Positions 31,501-35,988 are shown, numbered from the stretch's first letter. The stretch is DNA of 64,000 nt from Cyclobacteriaceae bacterium (GCA_016787645.1 JAEUUF010000026.1:434001-498000), one strand, 5' to 3'. Numbers and translations are program-made. The notes: generated by a model not told the origin, from the letters alone.

Positions 31501-32136
31501 GATGTCAAGTCGACGGTCCTCACGGGCATTGGAACCAATACCCTGGTTCATGTCGTAGTCCTCGAGAAGGATATAACGCTTCCCTCGGCTAAACAGAGTA
31601 TGGTGAAGAGCGGGGAAACCTCGTTCGAATATGTGGTCAAGAAAATGTTGCCCTCTGCGGCGGGTACTCCGTTCGGAGCAGTTTTGCCTTACAACTCCAC
31701 GCGATCCTTCGGACCATTTGTTTGGAAACCTGAGTTATCCAGGCTTTATGACAATCCCAATGATCTAGTGGTTGCGGTCTTCCTCCAGGAGTCTGTACCA
31801 CCCTATGAGGTTCACCAGGTAGAATTGTTCGAGCCGATTAACGATCCATCCATCGTTACCGGGCTTGAGCCTCTGGCTTCGGACAAAGTGCTGGTGTACC
31901 CGATTCCTGCGAACCGAGAAATGACGGTTCAGTTACCCGGACAAGTTGCCAAGCGTGCTGATCTTCAGTTGATCGATCAAACAGGACGACCAGCATTGAA
32001 GTCTTCCATCCCTGAAGGAGCCGACCGCGCCACGCTCAATGTGAGCGACCTTTCAGGTGGTGTTTACATCCTGACCATTGATATGGGACAAGGAGTCCTC
32101 ACCCGGAAGAAAGTGATGATTGTACACCAGGACTAA
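16573..32136 (+). CDS. Giant T9SS-secreted multi-repeat surface protein (5187 residues)
   Basis: A single uninterrupted frame of 15.6 kb. The signal peptide is MKRFLQNLFLTSCFVLTAFA. Then: a ~100-residue Ig-like domain; seven tandem ~108-residue Ig-like repeats (residues 127-880); a mixed region with an eighth copy near 1468; four ~280-360-residue units (about 1908-3140); an SbsA/Big_5-like segment near 3320; a PKD-like domain near 4405-4500 (TYTWDFGDPSS); a jelly-roll/MAM-like domain (~4645-4845); an Omp28-like domain (TILLESFANT onward); and a T9SS type A sorting domain (5106-5187). Seven copies of a ~68-residue module are scattered between 1062 and 3821. The likely location is the cell surface, after T9SS export across the outer membrane. 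It ends a six-gene unit. Adhesion is inferred from architecture. Confidence 0.88.
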   Translation: MKRFLQNLFLTSCFVLTAFAALAQPTFSSATTTTTTNIRVTFTAAANLSGIPGGFAGFTVTGATISAASIVGGAGNSKQVDLTVSALAPNFTCTSCVAVAAGTVTDGTPNAVIAAAGNNVTDGILPVITSVSIPNSPMKVGSVVTATIIVNSDADTYTLGSSNIGGFSLGSLNKSNNTTYTATFTVTNGGTDVAAGSNIPISVILQDTGGNNSAAFTTAIAQGGDPIDANNPVISAVSIPNVAMKVGDVVTATITVVNDGGDTYTLPGGSTIGGFALGSLNRTNSTTYTATFTIANGGTDVAAGSNIPVNITIQDGATNSSAAFTTAIAQGSDPIDANNPVITAVTIPNAAMKVGSLVTATITVTNDGGVTYTLPGGSTIGGFALGSLNRTNSTTYTATFTVTNGGTDVAAGSDIPVSVVLNDPAGNSSSAFTTAISQAGDPIDANNPVITAVSIPDVAMKVGDVVTATITVNSDPDTYTLPGGSTINGFALGSLAKTNNTTYTATFTITNGGTDRAAGATIPISVLLQDGATNNSNTFTTAISQANDPIDANNPSFTSVLPNPNTGFRKIGDAVQVNLTATGSEATLVAGATMTVNGVNVAGTFQNLGGGSYRVTYTVGSGDTDRASGTLPISLQFNDAAGNTGTVAAFTAANTLVIDANAPVITAVTIPNVTMKVGDVVTATITVANDGGVTYTLPGGSTIGGFTLGGLARVNSTTYTATFTIANGGTDVPAGNDIPVSIVMNDPAGNASASFTTAISQGGDRIDANRPVITAVTIPNVSMKVGDVVTATITVTNDGGDVYTLPGGSTIGGFALGGLIRTNATTYTATFTITNGGTDVAAGSNIPITVTLQDTAGNNNSPAFTTAIVQAGDPIDANNPGPFTVGTVVTTGGTVRAGYWNATNSGVNITVPIANDASLNNPGAVQLQGKVSTDLTWTNVGASSVIGAINTNKVMALTAVQFEGIPNFGETKIVQIRAIITDAAGNSTTGTQSATTLTVDQVAPTISGSPRIYYDAVNTDGTTGGSHDREIVIFEINEPISLADNSSVNDFRNAGGSLNAPGTISVANNDKTVTGTGTTFTTTFVRGQGVYNTSGTKLGEVASITNDLSLELFDNGSANYSGNYRTGVGAGITDGNNDGRITSDANGSKYFDSYAPAFASPTVFTRAVRLISRDGGSNWSSSASPVSQLRYVSGGNLTDLAGNEFTLAPTNLVSGSSTPPALSPNVMTLFPRSSNPEKISFNLSASLGQSGIIDGTGTITTSLTTVTGVGTAFDTELAVGQHIFDANSLHYVGTISAIGSATSITLTANAAYPITGAGFSATDYAGLITASTGSATVTGTSSAFTTDLAVGQQLYDITGTLYIGEIQSITNATTLVLTANAANNVTAAPYLTSITGFTSASPVAQFSAIYTSKGNLNKITLLSQANGTFTTSTTISYTGTSGNAVGSNGVELADIGAHAVVMETVAPVISNVSIPNVSMKVGDVVVATITTADDDGDDVTLTSGAINGFALGGLVNVNGTTKTATFTVVEGGTDVLAASNVTFSTNLVLTDSSVPTASAPYNTAIVQANDRIDANSPKVLSINRQTTVNNGAPSFGTSSSTAVFRVTFSEDIAPGSISAADFAIPVKGIGTGTITASTASASVIGVGTSFTTQLIIGAQIWDRTGTILIGTVSSITDNVTLTLSANAAANLAGTPYTSPNIASLTGATITNVAAVTGTSVYDVTVGTYTGLGVLGLDYVDNNDANAVLDIAGNGTITSLVNPDGDFAGQTYQIVLPQPSTHVTGLTVSATALDNYSLKLDWTGTSTGATNYLIIARGLTDLDAAGAYPAVADKTPVPDDTDFTDGQGAINISSSVNTYTFTTLLSGKSYDFTVIPYALSPNNTSDNIDFFTAGAPFVNTTFTNTALATTLTAGTTAAPATISSLSTAFGAKNFTFKISDDDGVPAVDNARTRFTQLVISAGPGNTVPDWSQVIQEAELRTVTETTTLLVSGASIGVSTITFATSTADNAEGEVDDNEVKEYELRIRLKNPMTGTAPQNVDGQVFVFQATAAGFTLLNAPSRSSQFGATESENSGSGTTVDVLATRFSFTAGGSVQPPATAFVLTNLTVSPIVRAVDINGNTDKGYNGAVTITNTGALPMTSASLPIASGVISFPAAFQYTDDGVFAAGNGTLTVSDGTIINGTSTSVTVSYSNTSTITAGATGEPVTISSLTTLSPGTQVFDFTINEDFGAAGDGSPTRISDIVITQGTGNDIATWTQAIPVNGAVLSDGVNTIVGTVGATSITFSGINVATLGFIADGGTKTYRLNVWLNSAMGGTLPTTVDNLNLVFEVLQSNVTTTNLSSTIAPAENENSGSTNNAVAVIATKMDFTTNPAATLLPNKAISLQLPIPIVEARDANNNRDLDYNSTTIVVTNAGSIPMSNAPASNSMSAGLLTFPGTFQYNNVGNGTLTIATSTLNAAAGIPTNAVSSAVSVQAGSATTLSAGGSGSPTIASTVNTVGAAVPVFNFTVNDDPGGTPPAQDDGNPTLITQLKFTQIAPNTIADWTQAIAGAVLTDGTFSTPASGTVTINPTDITVSGISPVILQAGTITSSTGSTTVTGVGTAFAAGLVGKVLYDGAGTTRIGTVLSVGSATSLTLSANAAVTLAGSTFSTADLGLVTDNGTKTYTLRIYLKSALGGTLPITIDGLAFGFEMLTSGVTTSLNGTSVLPAQAQNSGANDVVTVTATKLTFVQLDGSDNFAFPANPWPANADINSPFSPRLGMEARDVNNNRDLGFTGSITAFTVNNSLGTSNNPSGAFTAGTLKFPSLVPATSFFYTSGDNQDGALTVTAGGVTSTSPPINVRSSQDAYVYFDDTGYTPLINSATQQAASLPATADATVATLAKLILSDGGAANFELTGLNSAISDGDGAFTRISQISFAVTNSQDLRTLALYNNAGTKISSDVAAGPTVNFTGLNIQAPDNGSIDFTVRTTFASTITADHDLVQLTITGVTQSAGSLLYQGPTPPNAAYKGGVLNGDKTLATANKIDVVATKLVFTQNPPAFAGILEPVPFSGTPATTVVARDANNNLDVDFDFATNSTVGSLTSVANLTSTTFPFAAGVLDLGTYRYSGVGNGTLTVNVSTGLPPVVVGFPPVIAAPTAAVSTNVDVIHVATSIATGGIIGSTNLAGGAVNKVIFGITFSAAYQAGGEPDLSSFRINFGNLGSVHLDQIFANPRIFENTSATFGGPNISSFGGTVTFDNTTFRDLIVNFPTPRPLTTAKSYFLMVDIVSTASGSTPSVTPNVIDDPYPAATGTNIVTTKGSATSNVSGQTYNFSAIFPPTLTSSYPAPGQLNVSRSQPTISLTFSVPVWSLNSAGIGLYDGATDAFIQNLPLASGGPGSGDYAGGIVANLGNPLVFQLPGAGVLQDNHVYYIKIDAGVFNGAAAVNNKGIMDQAGNLFAGISYSGTLYFKTANPNAPNLLSTPVSASNPTVLNPSTTGGVISAIFDQPGKAFFLVLPSGTATPTPAQIQSGAHPSQVASGSFNIDQIKPASQFGVITPSSGTLTAGNTYDLWMSAVGYSENNGVLTQIPAAAPAHYGNIGNVAKTGTISTTTTSNVVTGSGTLFTTELVPGRSLFDGAVLIGTIATITSPTSLTLAANAPVDLTNQPYTASGFEVGATGPTLTFIAAATSASVTLNQPSLDICTDAYSTLNLPIVITESSSKADFSSGSTQNFNLVLPAGFSFDASLTNGRPTYGKLTLTGADFTIPPLQSGTITTSLLSPNVVGVGTLFTSQFNIGDVVYNSTGTTLIGTVASITSNTSMTLTSNAAVAVAAATYRGPYHPGNPQLGFVGSSILTVSYINNGNTTIDKIIISDLRVTSPSGASGPITRFGGNALLTAIPDLSSVATISSSDAQGITFSNSYSLLKFGNGSVTTIPDEFQDPVLLTQPNAVQLFPVAPFGDYGPTSFSGPGVNINILNLTAVTLNTPFNISVDHKDNNGCPSTSFEQYTVYDHTRAIADLSPEYCSTNTNFKITNPTALATVGVATHLVTFDRLQSYYLEKLVSRVPLNAQPFGTPPAPGLLPQIIYGPGWDNVIQNFMITKLFNQVYPGPPSTPYPVFGPTGGFNPANNPIPGTAPFTGPNAPKTYFNYTIDEATVLNAKSIDGTIPRNPYDYFIQLSPQGNAYYKGGSLGIVEFEGTYQSIANANIQIPLIQNVEFFVPAVPIIETSRPSFLDVADGNNPPGPPGDSNQGTPVFCELGGSITLNGYPAASPGSSVGTFRLYQYLNPTTNGPTIYDPSLPANTVVSAIDNGGFTQLTLSAPIIINVNDFIALTGATPAGLNASHKVLSKISGSQFTVNIPFNAGNNFTAATVTIGGFKDNGNGVASIDPTMLKNGNLDIVVEYEYHDLASPCTSKTKQIIRISPNPVASFTFQSLSGSPYIVSPAAKCEDEPITFTSGATSADPINSTIRTYTWDFGDPSSLTNQVSNSIPGQAHTYDNPSTVPYLVKHNAVSYWGCPSVIPTALGTVQDFQQNLDVGQKPVVKFSLSGLAKNDVFKFTAHDATGNTTVSANDAIKQLKWDFGQGAPGTNINIRDAADGLTTNAQFNADIVNFTYTQVGPQLVDLEVQSNLGCQNRLSLDGTYRNIVVLDRKVLLTSSDVYEENFDANDGNWQKWGAAQTINEMVAAIPTATWGRGLPANPFDPSYNTIYSQIAGSGLMKTNPTGNYNSNERSALYSPSFDLSPLLRPMISFNSIVQTAVSDGVVLQFSTDTLNIADPDKVWQTLGQIGDGEDWFNINAIAGKPGDQTQDDFGWSGADGTAWIFPKHTLDVVNASNHVVFRYAMGSVSGGSSGFWLDNVRIGDRTRTILLESFANTANTSKTGTWESEKAQADSVALFQDGAVGTEVIKLNYHLNFPGKDPMNEDNPADPSSRALFYNITTTPRSVLDGEKDPTDRLFSEWGQSLYDVRSLQLAKANITINPTVVADSLIINVDVKSTVLTGIGTNTLVHVVVLEKDITLPSAKQSMVKSGETSFEYVVKKMLPSAAGTPFGAVLPYNSTRSFGPFVWKPELSRLYDNPNDLVVAVFLQESVPPYEVHQVELFEPINDPSIVTGLEPLASDKVLVYPIPANREMTVQLPGQVAKRADLQLIDQTGRPALKSSIPEGADRATLNVSDLSGGVYILTIDMGQGVLTRKKVMIVHQD
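16951..19212 (+). repeat. Seven tandem ~108-codon Ig-like repeats in the giant gene
   Basis: Units begin at 16951, 17269, 17593, 17917, 18238, 18562 and 18886, with periods of 318-327 bases. Each starts VI(S/T)AV(S/T)IP, carries MKVGDVVTATITV and TTYTATFT, and ends near DPIDANNP. The fifth unit (18238) is divergent in sequence but keeps the length. The Asp/Asn-rich joint at each boundary resembles the calcium-binding linkers between cadherin-like domains; calcium binding is inferred. Adjacent units are similar enough at DNA level to recombine. Confidence 0.9.
19756..19950 (+). repeat. 68-residue module, copy A (most divergent)
   Basis: It encodes GTISVANNDKTVTGTGTTF, then GQGVYNTSGTKLGEVASITN. 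It follows the fragment NEPISLADNSSVNDF, which looks like the first half of a domain, and is followed by a different strand-rich stretch. Confidence 0.7.
20341..20544 (+). repeat. 68-residue module, copy B
   Basis: It encodes GTITTSLTTVTGVGTAFDTE, then VGTISAIGSATSITLTANAA. It is directly joined to copy C with a 207-base period, the only tandem pair of this module in the gene. Confidence 0.85.
20548..20751 (+). repeat. 68-residue module, copy C
   Basis: It encodes GLITASTGSATVTGTSSAF, then IGEIQSITNATTLVLTANAA. It is in tandem with copy B. After it the host sequence resumes with ITGFTSASPVAQFSAIYTSK. Confidence 0.85.
20974..21303 (+). repeat. Isolated eighth copy of the ~108-codon Ig-like repeat
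   Basis: It begins VISNVSIPNVSMKVGDVV and ends with DRIDANSP, which clearly matches the 16951-19212 array, but lies 1.8 kb downstream of it. The interval between holds other domains and three copies of the 68-residue module. It suggests that the array was once longer or that a copy was moved. Confidence 0.85.
21466..21672 (+). repeat. 68-residue module, copy D, splitting a cadherin/Big-like domain
   Basis: It encodes GTITASTASASVIGVGTSF, then IGTVSSITDNVTLTLSANAA. It is flanked on the left by FSEDIAPGSISAADFAI and on the right by SLTGATITNVAAVTGTSVY. These two fragments read as the halves of one common adhesin repeat in which the DF strand normally leads straight into the SLTG strand. Confidence 0.85.
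22291..25990 (+). repeat. Four tandem ~280-360-residue composite units in the giant gene
   Basis: Units begin at about 22291, 23155, 24007 and 25110. Each has a TLTAG.../(V)F(D/N)FT(I/V)(N)(D/E)D opening, a T(R/L)I(S/T)(D/Q) segment, a (F/V)SG(I/A) strand followed by a (K)TY(R/T)L or EYEL strand, and in the later part a K(L/M)xF(T/V)... then ARDxNNNxD(L/V) motif. The third unit is longer (about 1100 bases against about 850 for the second), mostly because it contains module copy E. The limits are approximate. Confidence 0.7.
24331..24534 (+). repeat. 68-residue module, copy E, splitting one of four paralogous units
   Basis: It encodes GTITSSTGSTTVTGVGTAF, then IGTVLSVGSATSLTLSANAA. The host unit reads VSGISPVI before it and LGLVTDNGTKTYTL after it. 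The preceding paralogous unit has the same strand uninterrupted (FSGINVATLGFIADGGTKTY, at about 23425-23484), which pins the insertion point to within a few codons. Confidence 0.88.
27334..27537 (+). repeat. 68-residue module, copy F
   Basis: It encodes GTISTTTTSNVVTGSGTLF, then IGTIATITSPTSLTLAANAP. It lies between a fragment ending HYGNIGNVAKT and one starting EVGATGPTLTFIAAATSASV. Confidence 0.85.
27832..28035 (+). repeat. 68-residue module, copy G
   Basis: It encodes GTITTSLLSPNVVGVGTLF, then IGTVASITSNTSMTLTSNAA. It lies after GKLTLTGADFTIPPL and before PGNPQLGFVGSSILTVSY, which again read as two parts of one strand-rich domain. It is 498 bases from copy F. Confidence 0.85.
31888..32133 (+). 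other. T9SS type A C-terminal sorting domain of the giant protein
   Basis: The last 82 residues read VLVYPIPANREMTVQL..., a central LQLIDQTGR strand, then LNVSDLSGGVYILTID and end with the basic KKVMIVHQD. This matches the type A sorting signal of T9SS substrates (YPxPA start, L-x-D-x-x-G, LxxGxY, K-x-x-x-x). It directs outer-membrane export and surface attachment, after which it is normally cleaved. Confidence 0.9.
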
Positions 32137-32152
32137 TTGTCTGTCAACCATG

Positions 32153-32194
32153 AAAAAGCCGCTTTTCTACCTGAAAAGCGGCTTTTTCTTTTCC
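32153..32194 (+). terminator. Strong intrinsic terminator after the giant gene
   Basis: A 15-base perfect stem (AAAAAGCCGCTTTTC at 32153-32167 with its reverse complement at 32173-32187) surrounds a five-base loop and is followed by TCTTTT. It begins 16 bases after the stop of the 5187-residue gene and closes the six-gene unit. The symmetric A/T ends would also work on the other strand. Confidence 0.92.
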
Positions 32195-32267
32195 TGACAG
32201 ACTTTTCAAGTCTTCCCCCGAATCACTAATTTCAGCACTTTAAACACCCTTCTCCCGTTCGTCGCAC

Positions 32268-33089
32268 ATGGAAATTTTCCTCAAAGCGGATACCTGGCTT
32301 GCCCTGCTAACGCTTTGCTTTTTGGAGATTGTCCTGGGCATCGACAACATCATTTTCATTTCCATCGTATCCAACAAACTCCCCGAAGAGCTTCGCCAAA
32401 AGGCTCGCAATACCGGGCTGGCCTTCGCGATGGGCGTCCGGATCATCTTCTTGTTGGGCATTACCTGGGTCATCAGCTTTACTGAAACCCTCTTCACGGT
32501 CCCCCAGACTTTGTGGATGCATGAAGACCTACCGGTGAGCGGGCGCGACCTGATCCTTGGCTTCGGAGGACTTTTCCTCATCGCCAAGAGCACGATGGAA
32601 ATCAACCATGAAATGGAAGGAGAGGAAGAGGATGAAGAAAATCCGTTGATGCGCAAACGACCGGCGGGCCCCACGCTGATGGGAACCATTGTGCAAATCG
32701 TGTTGCTGGACATTATCTTCTCCTTCGACTCGATTCTGACTGCTGTTGGTATCGTTGAGCCGGATAAAGTGATCATCATGATCATCGCTGTGATCATTTC
32801 AATCATCATCATGATGTTCTTCAGCGGGAGCATTAGTCGCTTCATCCAAAAGCACCCTTCCATGGAAGTACTCGCCCTGGGCTTCCTGATTCTTATCGGT
32901 TTCATGTTGTTCCTCGAATCACTTCACTACGTGATTCCCAAAGGTTACATCTACTTTGCGGTTGCCTTTTCCATGCTGATCGAGTTGACCAACATTCGAG
33001 TCCGCAACAAGCGAAAGACCAAGCCCGTAAAACTGAATAAACCATTTACGGAGGCAGAAATGCACGAAGCCACGGATCAGAAGAAATGA
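32268..33089 (+). CDS. TerC-family integral membrane protein
   Basis: A 273-residue protein with about seven hydrophobic segments. The two acidic membrane motifs of the TerC family are present: LEIVLGIDNIIFISIVSNKL near residue 18 and LLDIIFSFDSILTAVGIV near 146. The loop between them is acidic (HEMEGEEEDEENP) and the C-terminus is basic. TerC proteins are linked to metal-ion (notably manganese) efflux or loading of exported metalloproteins, and historically to tellurite resistance; the exact substrate here is unknown. It follows the terminator of the giant gene and is probably transcribed separately. Confidence 0.9.
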   Translation: MEIFLKADTWLALLTLCFLEIVLGIDNIIFISIVSNKLPEELRQKARNTGLAFAMGVRIIFLLGITWVISFTETLFTVPQTLWMHEDLPVSGRDLILGFGGLFLIAKSTMEINHEMEGEEEDEENPLMRKRPAGPTLMGTIVQIVLLDIIFSFDSILTAVGIVEPDKVIIMIIAVIISIIIMMFFSGSISRFIQKHPSMEVLALGFLILIGFMLFLESLHYVIPKGYIYFAVAFSMLIELTNIRVRNKRKTKPVKLNKPFTEAEMHEATDQKK

Positions 33090-33134
33090 TAAGTCTGCCC
33101 TCCCCGTGGCATTAGTTCCTTACTTACAAACATT

Positions 33135-33662
33135 ATGAACTACGACCCCCGTTACCCTATAGGAAAATTCCAGGCCGCCGAATCTTATTCAAGTAATGAC
33201 CGGGTGGGTTTTGTCAGCCGCATCGCCTCACTCCCCGATCGCCTTGAGTCGGCTATCCACGGACTGTCTACGGCCCAGCTGGACACACCCTACCGTGAAG
33301 GTGGATGGACAGTGCGACAGGTGGTGCATCATATAGCCGACAGCCACCTCAATGCCTATATCCGAACCAAATGGACGCTCACGGAGGAAGCACCCACTAT
33401 AAAAGCGTATGACGAAAAGGCCTGGGCGACCACACCCGAGATGGCCGCAGACCCTGCCCTGTCGATAAGACTGCTCAAAGCTCTCCATGCCCGGTGGACA
33501 GTCCTGCTTGGCGGACTAAGCGACAGCGACCTACAAAAGTACTTCATTCACCCGGCGACCAAGAAATCGGTTCGATTGGATCAACTGATGGCCATGTACG
33601 CCTGGCATGGCGACCACCATCTGGCCCATATCACGGAATTGAAGAAAGCGAATAATTGGTAG
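33135..33662 (+). CDS. DinB/YfiT-like metal-dependent transferase or hydrolase
   Basis: A 175-residue four-helix-bundle protein. The three-histidine metal site of the DinB/YfiT family is visible: His in RQVVHHIADSH near residue 63 and the pair in WHGDHHLAHI near 158-162. The opening DPRYPIGKF is typical of the YfiT group, whose members include bacillithiol S-transferases in Bacillus. Whether this organism uses bacillithiol cannot be told from the window. It is followed seven bases later by the YheT-like hydrolase, so the two may be cotranscribed. Confidence 0.82.
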   Translation: MNYDPRYPIGKFQAAESYSSNDRVGFVSRIASLPDRLESAIHGLSTAQLDTPYREGGWTVRQVVHHIADSHLNAYIRTKWTLTEEAPTIKAYDEKAWATTPEMAADPALSIRLLKALHARWTVLLGGLSDSDLQKYFIHPATKKSVRLDQLMAMYAWHGDHHLAHITELKKANNW

Positions 33663-33669
33663 CCGCCTC

Positions 33670-34602
33670 ATGGTTGAGAACGTGTACTCCCCGCCGGCCC
33701 TGCTGTTCAACCGGCACCTTGAAACGATCTACCCCTCCCTTCTCCGGAAAGTGACATTTCGCAAGCCAACCCGTGAACGGATTGAAACACCTGATGATGA
33801 TTTCCTCGACCTGGATTGGTACCGGCAAGGTTCATCCCGATGTGTAATCATCAGTCACGGACTTGAGGGCAACTCACAACGGAGTTACGTGTTGGGGATG
33901 GCCCGGGCGTTTTTCAATGAGGGATTTGATGTGCTTGCCTGGAATTACCGCGGATGCAGCGGTGAGATGAATCGGCAATTGAGGTTCTATCACAGTGGCG
34001 CGACGGACGACCTCCACACGGTGGTGACTCATGCCAGTCGCCACTATCCTGAATTATACCTCGTCGGCTTCAGCCTGGGTGGTAACCTGACCCTGAAATA
34101 CCTGGGTGAAGGTCGTGCGCCGGAAGCCGTAAGGAGGGCGGTAGGAATTTCGGTTCCCTTAAACCTCCATACCAGCTGCCTGGCCATCTCCAAGCCGTCC
34201 AACTGGATCTATTCCCAACGCTTCCTTCGTAGTCTCTCGGCCAAGGTGAGAGCAAAACCCGGCCTCAGCAAGGTGGTAGATGTTGGAAAGTTGAATACCC
34301 TCAGAACATTGTTTGAGTTTGACGATCACTTCACGGGGCCCCTGCATGGGTTCAAAGGGGCAATCGACTATTATAACCGGTGCAGTTCAATTCATTCCTT
34401 ACCGGGGATAACTATTCCCACCTTGATCCTCAATGCGCTCAATGATCCGTTCCTGAGCGAGGATTGCTATCCTGCCACCAGCAACTCAAAGCTTATCCTT
34501 GACTACCCGGCTCGAGGAGGACATGTTGGTTTCGCCCGGTTTGACAGGAATAATATATATTGGTCAGAAATGAAGGCACTGTCCTTCATCAATGCTGTCT
34601 GA
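33670..34602 (+). CDS. YheT-like alpha/beta hydrolase
   Basis: A 310-residue cytoplasmic hydrolase of the AB-hydrolase-4 (YheT/UPF0017) family. It has the oxyanion motif SHGLEGNSQRSYV, the nucleophile elbow GFSLGGNLTLKYLGEG, an acid in LNALNDPFLS and the catalytic His in RGGHVGF. Its natural substrate is unknown; family members act on short or medium acyl esters. The stop overlaps the start of the next gene by one base (TGATG), which implies coupled translation with the SRAP-fold protein. Confidence 0.87.
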   Translation: MVENVYSPPALLFNRHLETIYPSLLRKVTFRKPTRERIETPDDDFLDLDWYRQGSSRCVIISHGLEGNSQRSYVLGMARAFFNEGFDVLAWNYRGCSGEMNRQLRFYHSGATDDLHTVVTHASRHYPELYLVGFSLGGNLTLKYLGEGRAPEAVRRAVGISVPLNLHTSCLAISKPSNWIYSQRFLRSLSAKVRAKPGLSKVVDVGKLNTLRTLFEFDDHFTGPLHGFKGAIDYYNRCSSIHSLPGITIPTLILNALNDPFLSEDCYPATSNSKLILDYPARGGHVGFARFDRNNIYWSEMKALSFINAV

Positions 34603-35294
34603 TGATCCACCGGTACTCCCTTTCTGCTCCACCCGAGGCCGTTGCCAGCCGACTGGGCGTCGACCCAACAGAAGCCTACTCACCTCAATTTAATGCAGCG
34701 CCCACCCATCTGCTTCCTGTGGTCACCCAGGAAAGTCCGACAGGATTGTCCTTCTTCTATTGGGGTGCACCTCCCGCATGGGCCAACCAAAAGCCCTTGG
34801 GCGAACGGCTGATCAATGTATTGGCAGAAGGGATTAGCGAAAAACCAGCCCTGCGCAAGAAACTAAGAACCCATCGCTGCCTTGTTCCGGCCGATGGGTT
34901 CTTCATTTGGAAACGGATTGGCAAGAAGGCGTCTGTTCCATACCGGTTTACACTTCCGGACAAGTCAATATTCGGAATGGCTGGACTGTGGGAGGAATAT
35001 GAAGACGAAAAGGATGTGAATCACCACACGTTCTCGCTGGTAACAACGTCTGCACCCGAATCCATGGTTGAGTTTTCCGATCGTATGCCGGTAATTCTTG
35101 CTCCCGAGCAAGGACAGATTTGGCTAGGCACAACGGATGAGGCGATCTTATTGTCCGTGTTAGGACCGTACCCGGGGGTTCTCGATCACTACTCGGTGTC
35201 GTCGTTGGTGAACAACCCCACGGTGAATGACCGGCGAATCATCCAGGCAGTACCGCCCGCGGATCAGTTTGGTAATCTGACGCTCTTTGATTGA
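34602..35294 (+). CDS. SRAP-fold (YedK/HMCES-like) protein lacking the catalytic residues
   Basis: A 230-residue protein of the SRAP family, whose members crosslink to abasic sites in single-stranded DNA through Cys2. The fold is recognisable: N31 in FNAAPT, W54 in FYWGAPPAW, N72 in LINVLAEG, the PADGFFIWKR segment and the DRMPVILAPE segment. However, the start reads MIHRYS where the family has MCGRY, so Cys2 is Ile2; the usual Glu of FxEWK is Ile102; and the His of HDRMP is Ser159. The upstream frame to 34560 lies inside the hydrolase gene and does not supply the N-terminal Cys. It is likely a non-catalytic DNA- or substrate-binding relative. The start overlaps the hydrolase stop. Confidence 0.82.
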   Translation: MIHRYSLSAPPEAVASRLGVDPTEAYSPQFNAAPTHLLPVVTQESPTGLSFFYWGAPPAWANQKPLGERLINVLAEGISEKPALRKKLRTHRCLVPADGFFIWKRIGKKASVPYRFTLPDKSIFGMAGLWEEYEDEKDVNHHTFSLVTTSAPESMVEFSDRMPVILAPEQGQIWLGTTDEAILLSVLGPYPGVLDHYSVSSLVNNPTVNDRRIIQAVPPADQFGNLTLFD

Positions 35295-35301
35295 ATAGCC
35301 G

Positions 35302-35988
35302 TCAGAACCCGTCGCCTTCTTTCTTGGCAGGTGGGGTTTCTGTCTTCTTGCGGAATAGTCCTCCCTTTTTCTTCTCGGGCTGAGGCGGTGCATTCACATC
35401 GGTCACTGAAGCCGGAGGCGCAACTGCGGTAGAGTCTTTGGGCTTCTTCTTAAACAGGTTCTGGAAGAATCCCTTGATCCCCTTCTTTTCCTTCTTCACC
35501 CCTGCCGCCGGCACATCGGCTGCTTTGGCCTTCTTCTCCATCGCTGCACGTACATCGGGCAGTACAAGGACCTCCCTGAAATACCACATGTACAAATCCT
35601 GGTCGAGGTTGTACTTTTCCTTGGTCTTGGTGATCGCATAAGCGCTGTCTGCGGCGACACGCCCACTGTCCGCATCATCAACTTCGGCCAGCTGAAACTC
35701 CTCTTGCTGCTTCACGGAGTCTGGGATAACTGGGTAAACGGGCGCCATCTCCACGGTCTGCATCTTTTTGTATTTCTTCCGGTAAGATTCCGGAACGGCA
35801 ATCAGGTATTTGTTCTTACTGGCCGTGTAGACCTTAGGTGTCGAATCCTCCTTGAAATAGCTGAACTTTTGTTTGACCGCTGCCTTATCGTAGATGAATG
35901 AGCTCTGGTAGGCAGGGCAAACCACCCGCTGGGTATTACAGGCGGCAAGCAAGACAATGCCAGTAATGAGGAGAAGAGCCCTGAACAT
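35302..35988 (-). CDS. Lipoprotein of unknown function with lysine-rich tail
   Basis: About 228 residues from ATG 35988 (a TTG at 36006 would add six). The signal is MFRALLLITGIVLLAAC with lipobox LAAC. The middle (EDSTPKVYTASKNKYLIAVPESYRKKYKKM) is polar and contains the segment KYNLDQDLYMWYFREVLVLPD. The last 75 residues are rich in Lys and Pro (for example KKEKKGIKGFFQNLFKKKPK and GGLFRKKTETPPAKK), probably disordered and suited to binding an anionic partner. It converges on the SRAP gene with a seven-base gap. I do not recognise a family. Confidence 0.7.
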   Translation of the reverse strand: MFRALLLITGIVLLAACNTQRVVCPAYQSSFIYDKAAVKQKFSYFKEDSTPKVYTASKNKYLIAVPESYRKKYKKMQTVEMAPVYPVIPDSVKQQEEFQLAEVDDADSGRVAADSAYAITKTKEKYNLDQDLYMWYFREVLVLPDVRAAMEKKAKAADVPAAGVKKEKKGIKGFFQNLFKKKPKDSTAVAPPASVTDVNAPPQPEKKKGGLFRKKTETPPAKKEGDGF

